Shown here piece after piece: positions 1-4,107 of a stretch of DNA of 7,544 nt; the stretch's first letter is position 1; each line of letters starts with the position of its first letter. Below the pieces are notes generated by a model, which had not been told where the DNA came from, did not search any database, and saw only the letters and a program-made list of their open reading frames with translations. Made by a program: the position numbers and the translations under genes. The stretch covers positions 1 to 7,544 of the forward strand of contig CAXTTV010000223.1 in assembly GCA_964247295.1 (NCBI GenBank), given 5' to 3'. This stretch comes from CAXTTV01 sp964247295 (GTDB lineage Bacteria > Chloroflexota > Ktedonobacteria > Ktedonobacterales > Ktedonobacteraceae).

Positions 1-30
1 CATACTCATAGTGAAAGCAAAAATAAGAAA

Positions 31-54
31 ATTCTAAAGAAATTTGCTTAGAAT
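31..54. repeat. Inverted repeat upstream of the sortase gene
   Basis: ATTCTAA (31-37) and TTAGAAT (48-54) form a perfect 7-bp inverted repeat around a 10-nt spacer in an AT-rich leader. It ends about 75 nt before the sortase start codon. It could be an operator or a weak hairpin. No convincing -35/-10 pair was found in positions 1-129, so its relation to a promoter cannot be placed. Confidence 0.35.
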
Positions 55-129
55 CCGATAAGAATATTTAGAGTCGTAAATCCAAAGAGTTCACTAAGTA
101 AGGCCTGAGAGAGAGGAAAGACTGAATTC

Positions 130-705
130 ATGAGCAAAGCAACACATCTGGTTCGCAACACCGAAATCAACGCCCTCGCCTTGTTTATTTGTCTGTTAGC
201 GAGTATGATCATCACTGGGATGCAGCCGTCTATCACCCATGCCGCGAGCAAAAACCCACATGGAAGCGATTTCCGGCTCCAGATCCCCTCGATCCGTGTC
301 AACTCCAACATTCAGAGGAAGGGGCTTGCCAGTGATGGGAGCATGGGCCTGCCGAGCCAGAACCGTTGGGACGACGTAGCCTTATTTGATGATGGAACGC
401 AGCCTGGGGAAGAGGGGAGCGCCGTCATTGCCGGGCACCTGGACCGCACCGATGGATCACCCGCCGTCTTTTGGAACCTCAGCAAACTTAAAAAGGGTAG
501 CCTTATCCAGATTGTTCAAAGCGGGCATAAGGTCCTCAACTTTCACGTTACTCGCCTGGACTACTATCCAGATGGGAGTAGCCCTCTTCAAGATATCTTT
601 GGTGATCAGTCGGGCCACCTGCTCAAACTTGTCACTTGCGCTGGCACCTGGAACCAGGGCAAGCATCTGTACAGCAAGCACCTCATCGTCACCGCTAGTC
701 TCTAA
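130..705 (+). CDS. Class F sortase-like secreted transpeptidase, catalytic Arg absent
   Basis: The 191-residue protein has an N-terminal hydrophobic segment (about residues 14-31) ending in a possible signal peptidase site near THAAS (36-40). A compact sortase beta-barrel fold follows. The sortase signature is visible: IPSIRVNSNI at the domain start, the catalytic His in AGHLDR (His103) and the catalytic Cys in LVTCAG (Cys170). The length fits class F (SrtF-like) sortases, which act outside the membrane on LPxTG-type sorting signals. The third catalytic residue, normally an Arg in the last strand, is His184 here (YSKHLIVTA, codon CAC at 679-681), and no Arg occurs after Cys170. The ATG at 130 is the only plausible start before the hydrophobic segment. 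An AGGA lies 12 nt upstream, somewhat distant. No sortase substrate with an LPxTG tail is encoded in the window. The family assignment is confident, but whether the enzyme is active is uncertain. Confidence 0.88.
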   Translation: MSKATHLVRNTEINALALFICLLASMIITGMQPSITHAASKNPHGSDFRLQIPSIRVNSNIQRKGLASDGSMGLPSQNRWDDVALFDDGTQPGEEGSAVIAGHLDRTDGSPAVFWNLSKLKKGSLIQIVQSGHKVLNFHVTRLDYYPDGSSPLQDIFGDQSGHLLKLVTCAGTWNQGKHLYSKHLIVTASL

Positions 706-724
706 TCAAACTTCTTATAGTCTT

Positions 725-764
725 CCAGGAAGCGGCGTTTGAACAGCCGCTTCCTGGCATTTTT
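725..764. terminator. Bidirectional hairpin terminator between convergent genes
   Basis: A perfect 12-bp stem, CCAGGAAGCGGC (725-736) with GCCGCTTCCTGG (746-757), encloses a 9-nt loop. On the + strand it is followed by a run of five T (760-764). It sits 20 nt after the sortase stop codon. The stop codon of the opposing oxidoreductase (763-765) overlaps the T run. It is a good intrinsic terminator for the sortase transcript and may also stop the opposing one. Confidence 0.85.
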
Positions 765-1221
765 ATGACGGGAAAGATAGGCGGAAAACCGCGAAACGCT
801 CTGCGCTGGCGCGCATCTCAGCATCCGAGGTATCCGCTGGGAATGGAAACTGCTGTAAAGCCCAATCTTGAAGCTGTGCCATATAAGCCCGAACCGCCAG
901 GATCGCCTCTTCATCTAGTGTGAGCGTCGCTTTCACATGATCCCGCTTATCTTTCGCGAGTAAGGAACATTCACCAGATGCGATCAGATTATAGACCCAG
1001 TCCCGATTATAGGATGGCGCAATCAAGTAACGTTGTCCTGAATGTTGAAAGACCGCTAGAGGAGCTCGACGAAGCTGACCACTCTGGCAGCCCCGCATCT
1101 CTGCCACCCGGTATACTGCTTTGTCGTCCTCATATGGTAGAACAGGCATCTGTAAAATATTCTCAATCATCATAGCGTTCCCGCCTCTTACTGTGTCCTT
1201 AGACATTGGTTGACCGTGCAT
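763..1221 (-). CDS. Deazaflavin (F420)-dependent nitroreductase/quinone reductase family protein
   Basis: The 152-residue product resembles the small beta-barrel DUF385/Ddn-like family. These enzymes use reduced F420 (some members other flavins) to reduce quinones, nitro compounds or similar acceptors. The family signature is seen at residues 43-57 (RGCQSGQLRRAPLAV, usual form RGRKSGQPRRTPL), followed by GQRYLIAPS and RDWVYNLIASGE, which is the expected order. The usual Lys before Ser-Gly is Gln47 here, so cofactor preference may differ. The frame stays open upstream to 1407. The ATG at 1221 is chosen because GAGGAGG lies 8 nt before it, the homology begins after it, and the predicted promoter lies inside the longer frame. 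An ATG at 1242 has no such ribosome binding site. The gene stands alone, converging on the sortase gene. Regulation is probably by a repressor at two palindromes upstream. Confidence 0.8.
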   Translation of the reverse strand: MHGQPMSKDTVRGGNAMMIENILQMPVLPYEDDKAVYRVAEMRGCQSGQLRRAPLAVFQHSGQRYLIAPSYNRDWVYNLIASGECSLLAKDKRDHVKATLTLDEEAILAVRAYMAQLQDWALQQFPFPADTSDAEMRASAERFAVFRLSFPS

Positions 1222-1229
1222 TTTACCAG

Positions 1230-1236
1230 CCTCCTC
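1230..1236 (-). promoter_or_regulatory. Ribosome binding site fixing the oxidoreductase start
   Basis: On the minus strand this reads GAGGAGG, 8 nt before the ATG at 1221. It is the only strong ribosome binding site among the candidate starts of this frame and rules out the longer versions. Confidence 0.8.
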
Positions 1237-1247
1237 AAACATACTAT

Positions 1248-1265
1248 TGTTATCATATGATAACA
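1248..1265. promoter_or_regulatory. Perfect palindromic operator, copy 2
   Basis: TGTTATCATATGATAACA is a perfect 18-bp palindrome; its 16-bp core (1249-1264) differs from the promoter-proximal site at 1363-1378 by one base. It lies in the leader of the oxidoreductase gene, 12 nt upstream of the GAGGAGG ribosome binding site. Centre-to-centre distance to the other copy is 114 bp, close to 11 helical turns. It is likely a repressor dimer site (TetR, MarR or GntR size class). The regulator is not in this window. Confidence 0.6.
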
Positions 1266-1362
1266 GGAAACTAAAAAAAACTCGCCAATTTGAGAGCTCT
1301 ACACCACTTTCTGGAAAAAAATAACCATTACTGAAGAAACGTATACGTCTTCTGTGATCGGC

Positions 1363-1378
1363 GTTATCGTATGATAAC
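1363..1378. promoter_or_regulatory. Palindromic operator overlapping the transcription start, copy 1
   Basis: GTTATCGTATGATAAC is a 16-bp palindrome with one imperfect base pair. It begins directly downstream of the predicted -10 box (1379-1384) of the minus-strand promoter, so the expected start site near 1372 falls inside it. A protein bound here would block RNA polymerase, the classic arrangement for repression. Confidence 0.65.
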
Positions 1379-1407
1379 ACTATACGTTGGGAAAATTCTC
1401 CTGTCAA
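1379..1407 (-). promoter_or_regulatory. Sigma70-type promoter of the oxidoreductase gene
   Basis: Read on the minus strand: TTGACA (1402-1407, perfect consensus), a 17-bp spacer, then TATAGT (1379-1384, 5 of 6). Transcription would start near 1372 and give a leader of about 150 nt before the ATG at 1221. This is the strongest promoter match in the window, consistent with a gene that needs a repressor to stay off. Confidence 0.75.
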
Positions 1408-1488
1408 GACTTATGAACCCATTGAAAAAAGGGGAAGAAGTTTTGGTGTAAAGAAGGGAACTCGAATGGGGTAGGTCAGTTCATATGT

Positions 1489-1527
1489 GGACCCATGCCG
1501 TCATCTATCTATTGTAGGCAGTGGTCC
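1489..1527. repeat. Imperfect inverted repeat in the lipoprotein leader region
   Basis: GGACCCATGCC (1489-1499) and GGCAGTGGTCC (1517-1527) pair over 11 positions with two adjacent mismatches around a 17-nt loop. No T run follows, so it is not an obvious terminator. It could be an attenuator-like hairpin or a binding site. Confidence 0.3.
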
Positions 1528-1621
1528 TCAGCCAGATTTGGTAACTTTTCTGTATAAATAACGTCTTTTACTTTAAATGCAAGGTTTTGCTACGCTTTGG
1601 TTTCTATAAAGAAGGTTTGGT

Positions 1622-2149
1622 ATGAATCTGGTTTCGCATACGCGTATTGTCATCTGTGGCCTGCTGCTAGCCTGCTCTCTTACAATGAGTGCCTGCGGGA
1701 GCGCTCAGACCAGCGGGAGCGTTCAGGCTACCCAGGCTTGTGGACCTGATCAGGTTCCGAAGCCGCAGTCTGCTTCGGGGATGCCCGCGATTACTCCCCG
1801 CCTGTGTAAGATCCCGACCTATACTGAGCAAGACGTTCGCGATTACCTACAAGCTCACCCTTTTGGGCGCGATGGACGTATCGGCGTACAAGGAAAATTA
1901 GAGATTGCTCAAATCTTGTTTGTCACCAGTAAGGAGGCCAGTCAAAGGATGGCAAATGCACAGACAGGGGCTAAACCTGAAGCGATTGTCTGTTTTGTAG
2001 AGTTGAAAGGTGATTTTTTTGTCGCGGGCAGATCTCCTAACCCTCTTTCTAAAACCCCTGACCGGCCCCCCGAGTCCATCTCCCATCAAGGTCATATGAT
2101 TTTTGATGGAACCTCTGGCAATTTACTGCTTCAGGGAATTACGCCATAG
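1622..2149 (+). CDS. Putative lipoprotein of unknown function
   Basis: The 175-residue protein begins with a typical lipoprotein signal: a basic start (His6, Arg8), a hydrophobic core (residues 9-20) and a lipobox MSAC with the lipidated Cys at residue 25. A Gln/Ser/Ala-rich linker follows, with Cys40 and Cys62. A folded part starts near residue 65 (YTEQDVRDYLQAHPFG), continues with KLEIAQILFVTSKEA (92-106) and AIVCFVELKGDFF (121-133), and ends with MIFDGTSGNLLLQG (159-172). The last motif resembles the 'D-x-x-T/S-G-x-L-L' strand of secreted PepSY/lipoprotein-like domains, but I do not recognise a named family. It is probably anchored outside the membrane. The start is supported by GAAGG 6 nt upstream. 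It converges on the FMN reductase gene and has no operon partner. No enzymatic residues can be claimed. Confidence 0.75.
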   Translation: MNLVSHTRIVICGLLLACSLTMSACGSAQTSGSVQATQACGPDQVPKPQSASGMPAITPRLCKIPTYTEQDVRDYLQAHPFGRDGRIGVQGKLEIAQILFVTSKEASQRMANAQTGAKPEAIVCFVELKGDFFVAGRSPNPLSKTPDRPPESISHQGHMIFDGTSGNLLLQGITP

Positions 2150-2170
2150 CCGATTAAAATCTATCGTTTG

Positions 2171-2194
2171 GGCCGGAAGAACACTTTCCCGGCC
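2171..2194. terminator. Hairpin terminator between convergent lipoprotein and FMN reductase genes
   Basis: GGCCGG (2171-2176) pairs with CCGGCC (2189-2194) around a 12-nt loop, followed on the + strand by the T-rich TATTTCTATT. It lies 21 nt after the lipoprotein stop and directly beyond the FMN reductase stop codon (2200-2202). It is short but GC-rich. The tail is better in the + direction than the minus direction. Confidence 0.6.
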
Positions 2195-2199
2195 TATTT

Positions 2200-2769
2200 C
2201 TATTCGGTATCGTTTACTGGCTTAATAGCTTCTTTGGCATTTTGAACGGATTCCCTGAGGGTGACCAGGAGCGATTGCAGGTCTTTTGTTGTCTCGGGAT
2301 CAGTGATCTCTCCATTGCTACCCAGCTTGCTTTTAACAAGCGGAATCGAGAGGGTGGCCCCTTCATCTACAACGGCATTCAGGGCCTTAAGTGTAAGTAA
2401 CAAGCCACTTAAGGCTCTCTCCCCACCACTGGGATAGGGTGAGGCGCTGATTGCAGCGGCGGCCTTGAATGTGAGATCTCCTGAAAAGACAGTCCAATCC
2501 AGAGCGTTTTTTAGCGATCCCGGCATGCCATAGGCGTATTCTGGTGTGCAGATCAGAACGCCGTCCGCTGCCTGTAGTTGTTGACGTAACTCTAGTACCG
2601 GGTCTGGAGCTTCCTCTCCATCGAGATCTGGGCTGAAATGTGGAAGATTCCCCAGACCATTATAGAGGATAACCTCCATATCTTGCGGTGCCAGGGCAGC
2701 GATTGCTCGTACCAACGCTGTATTTGTAGAACTAGCTCGCAAACTACCAGAGATGGCTACAATGTACAT
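2200..2769 (-). CDS. NADPH-dependent FMN reductase family protein
   Basis: The 189-residue product has the flavodoxin-like fold of the NADPH-dependent FMN reductase / quinone or azo-reductase group (ChrR, YieF, SsuE relatives). These cytoplasmic enzymes use FMN to reduce quinones, chromate, azo dyes or free flavin with NAD(P)H. Visible signatures are the phosphate-binding loop SGSLRASSTNTAL (residues 7-19) after the first strand, and TPEYAYGMPGSLKNALDW (75-92), the flavin-binding signature of the family. The length is close to the usual 180-190. The frame extends 19 codons further upstream. The ATG at 2769 is preferred because AAGGA lies 9 nt before it and the first beta strand (MYIVAISGS) begins there. 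The natural substrate cannot be told from the sequence. The gene is monocistronic and has an inverted repeat about 55 nt upstream of its start codon. Confidence 0.9.
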   Translation of the reverse strand: MYIVAISGSLRASSTNTALVRAIAALAPQDMEVILYNGLGNLPHFSPDLDGEEAPDPVLELRQQLQAADGVLICTPEYAYGMPGSLKNALDWTVFSGDLTFKAAAAISASPYPSGGERALSGLLLTLKALNAVVDEGATLSIPLVKSKLGSNGEITDPETTKDLQSLLVTLRESVQNAKEAIKPVNDTE

Positions 2770-2778
2770 CGATATATT

Positions 2779-2783
2779 TCCTT
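2779..2783 (-). promoter_or_regulatory. Ribosome binding site fixing the FMN reductase start
   Basis: On the minus strand AAAGGAAA contains AAGGA, 9 nt before the ATG at 2769. It supports that ATG over the in-frame ATG at 2826. Confidence 0.65.
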
Positions 2784-2823
2784 TCAATGAAAATATAAAA
2801 TGCTTATTAGAGAAAGGATTACT

Positions 2824-2852
2824 CAACTGTTCTTCTTAAGAAAGAACAGTTG
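2824..2852. promoter_or_regulatory. Long inverted repeat, probable operator of the FMN reductase gene
   Basis: CAACTGTTCTT (2824-2834) and AAGAACAGTTG (2842-2852) are perfect 11-bp arms around a 7-nt spacer. The repeat is upstream of the FMN reductase ATG (2769) on the minus strand. No T run follows on either strand, so a protein-binding site is more likely than a terminator. Redox- or quinone-responsive MarR/HxlR or TetR regulators commonly control this enzyme family, but no regulator gene lies beside it. Confidence 0.55.
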
Positions 2853-2917
2853 TTAGTCCATTTCTATTTTCTTATCTACGCATAATTAGGGATAGTATTC
2901 AAGTATTAGGAGCATTT

Positions 2918-2945
2918 TTGTTACTCGTAAAATATAAACTATAGT
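2918..2945 (+). promoter_or_regulatory. Candidate promoter of the GH16 gene
   Basis: TTGTTA (2918-2923, 4 of 6), a 16-bp spacer and TATAGT (2940-2945, 5 of 6) precede the GH16 gene by about 170 nt. An alternative is TTGACC (2955-2960), a 17-bp spacer and CAAAAT (2978-2983). The region is AT-rich, so chance matches are likely and the choice is not settled. Confidence 0.35.
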
Positions 2946-3113
2946 ACCTGGAATTTGACCTTTAAAGCGTACACTCACAAAATAAAGATAGAATATTTGA
3001 AAGAGGGCACACATTAAATAATAAATGCTATTCGCAACAAAAAATGCTTATTTCACTTTGATCTAACCTCTTTCTCGTTCTAAGTCTATCTAAGCAAAGG
3101 AAAACGTTACTTT

Positions 3114-3923
3114 ATGTGTCGAAAGCGTCAAACAACTTTTGTCTCTGGAGGGCTCCTTCTTGCCCTAATGTTCCTTTCTTTTAAGAGTACGGCTGCTGAG
3201 GCTCGATCGGTTCAATCTTCTAGAGCAATCGCATCACAAACATCTTTAGCAAGCCAGGTTCAGAAGCCAGCGAGAACCCTACCTACTGCCGACTCTCATT
3301 TTCAAATGGTGTTTGGAGATGAATTCAATAGTTCGGTCTTAGATACGACCAAGTGGAGCAGCTATTATGGGCCCGAGAGTGGGGATACCACAGACTTTTT
3401 TGATGGCGAGGCCTGCGATCTCACTGGAAGCGAGCTTAAATTAAACCTTTACTATGAGCCAGGTGGGGATGGACGTGATTATAAGAGCTGTGGGGTAGCG
3501 ACCTGGGGATCATTGGTGCAAACCTATGGAATATATGAGTTTCGCGCTCGGATCGATCCCGGTCAGAACTGGGGTGGTCTAGGACTGCTCTGGCCGATTA
3601 CTGGTTCCTGGCCGCCTGAAATTGATTTCGGCGAGTATAATGGGGATCGCTCCACCTGTGAATTTAGCCTGCATTACGATCGTGATAATAAATGGCAGGG
3701 GAAATTTATCGATGGTGATTTTACGCAGTGGCATACGTATACAGTGAAGTGGATGCCCGGAGACCTGCGCTGGTATGTGGATGGTGTGCTCCAATTTGAG
3801 ACCAAAAAGGCGGTTCCAAGCGAGCCGATGTGGTTCGGCCTTCAGAGCGGATCTGTGCATAATGTGGATGATACAGGAGCTTATTATGTGGATTGGGTTC
3901 ATATCTATAAGTATATAGGTTAA
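3114..3923 (+). CDS. Secreted glycoside hydrolase family 16 (beta-glucanase-like)
   Basis: The 269-residue protein has a signal peptide (hydrophobic core about 9-22, cleavage likely after the AAEA at 27-30), a Ser/Gln/Ala-rich linker to about residue 60, and one GH16 jelly-roll domain. GH16 enzymes are retaining endo-hydrolases of beta-1,3 / beta-1,3-1,4 glucans and related polysaccharides. Conserved pieces appear in order: FGDEFNSSVLDTTKW (67-81), YGIYEFRARID (138-148), and the catalytic motif WPPEIDFGEYNG (166-177) with nucleophile Glu169, Asp171 and acid/base Glu174. FTQWHTYTVKWMPGDLRWYVDG (203-224) closes the set. The ExDxxE spacing is that of laminarinase-like rather than licheninase-type (ExDxE) members. 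All catalytic residues are present and the length is normal. AGGA lies 12 nt before the ATG, a wide spacing, but no better start exists. The substrate, environmental glucan or the cell's own exopolysaccharide, cannot be decided. Confidence 0.9.
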   Translation: MCRKRQTTFVSGGLLLALMFLSFKSTAAEARSVQSSRAIASQTSLASQVQKPARTLPTADSHFQMVFGDEFNSSVLDTTKWSSYYGPESGDTTDFFDGEACDLTGSELKLNLYYEPGGDGRDYKSCGVATWGSLVQTYGIYEFRARIDPGQNWGGLGLLWPITGSWPPEIDFGEYNGDRSTCEFSLHYDRDNKWQGKFIDGDFTQWHTYTVKWMPGDLRWYVDGVLQFETKKAVPSEPMWFGLQSGSVHNVDDTGAYYVDWVHIYKYIG

Positions 3924-3983
3924 GCATTTTAGCCAAGTAAGTGGTAGGAGTGCTGTTCTTGAATATGCACAAGTAGATGGTAA

Positions 3984-4041
3984 GGTGGGGGAGGCCCGAA
4001 CCTTTGGCGGATAAGCCGCCGTGAGACAGGTTCTCCCCACC
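3984..4041 (+). ncRNA. Predicted structured RNA element, copy 1
   Basis: Three nested stems can be drawn. The first is GGTGGGG (3984-3990) with CCCCACC (4035-4041). The second is GAACCT (3998-4003) with AGGTTC (4028-4033). The third is GGCGG (4006-4010) with CCGCC (4016-4020) around an ATAAG loop. Together they give 18 Watson-Crick pairs in 58 nt, with internal loops at 3991-3997 and 4021-4027. No T run follows, so it is not a standard terminator. It lies about 60 nt downstream of the GH16 stop codon in the gap between convergent genes. It may be a 3'-UTR element, an independent small RNA or a REP-like repeat. I do not recognise a known RNA family. Confidence 0.5.
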
Positions 4042-4059
4042 CAGGTGTGAGGCGCTGGG
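4040..4059. repeat. Small hairpin between the two element copies
   Basis: CCCAG (4040-4044) pairs with CTGGG (4055-4059) around a 10-nt loop. It shares bases 4040-4041 with the outer stem of copy 1, so the two pairings compete. Confidence 0.3.
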
Positions 4060-4068
4060 AAGGTAAGA

Positions 4069-4107
4069 GAGGTCCGAAGTTTTGGCGGATAAATCGCTGG
4101 GCTACTT
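4069..4107 (+). repeat. Diverged second copy of the structured element
   Basis: Positions 4069-4097 align with 3991-4019 over 29 nt with five differences, a 78-nt offset. Both copies are preceded by GGTAAG (3979-3984 and 4062-4067). The inner stem (4084-4088 with 4094-4098) survives with two G-U pairs replacing G-C. The middle stem is rebuilt as AAGT (4077-4080) with ACTT (4104-4107). The element overlaps the stop codon (4106-4108, read on the minus strand) of the SIS gene. Confidence 0.5.

Larger units (their letters stand above)
1222..1621. other. Divergent intergenic region, no gene seen
   Basis: About 400 nt separate the divergently transcribed oxidoreductase and lipoprotein genes. The left part holds the minus-strand promoter, the two palindromes and a 10-bp palindrome ACGTATACGT (1339-1348). 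The right part (1409-1621) shows no credible reading frame. It contains an imperfect inverted repeat (1489-1527) and a TATAAA (1553-1558) without a good -35 partner. The promoter of the lipoprotein gene is therefore unresolved. Confidence 0.6.
2770..3113. other. AT-rich divergent intergenic region, no gene seen
   Basis: The 344 nt between the FMN reductase and GH16 genes are strongly AT-rich compared with the flanking genes and contain no credible reading frame. They hold the inverted repeat at 2824-2852, candidate + strand promoters for the GH16 gene, and two copies of AAAATGCTTATT (2797-2808 and 3041-3052) plus a near copy at 3022-3032. Confidence 0.6.

Noticed and set aside
386..742. Open frame on the + strand inside the sortase gene
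   Set aside because: It overlaps the sortase in another frame, has no recognisable motif, and would read into the terminator hairpin.
1222..1407. N-terminal extension of the oxidoreductase frame by up to 62 codons
   Set aside because: The extension covers the predicted promoter and both operators, lacks a ribosome binding site and shows no family similarity. GAGGAGG marks the ATG at 1221.
1553..1558. TATAAA as -10 box of the lipoprotein promoter
   Set aside because: No -35-like sequence occurs at 16-18 bp upstream, so it was left as a note, not a promoter call.
2770..2826. Longer FMN reductase start at 2826
   Set aside because: The extra 19 residues precede the first beta strand of the fold and overlap a good ribosome binding site for the ATG at 2769. 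The inverted repeat also overlaps this start.
3579..4040. Minus-strand open frame across the end of the GH16 gene and the structured element
   Set aside because: It is antisense to a well-supported GH16 domain, and its composition and lack of any motif suggest a chance frame.
3984..4041. Intrinsic terminator of the GH16 gene
   Set aside because: The hairpin is interrupted by large internal loops and no T run follows on either strand.
3979..4107. Tandem repeats as a CRISPR array or transposon end
   Set aside because: There are only two imperfect copies with no spacer regularity, and no cas, tnpA or tnpB gene and no target-site duplication in the window.
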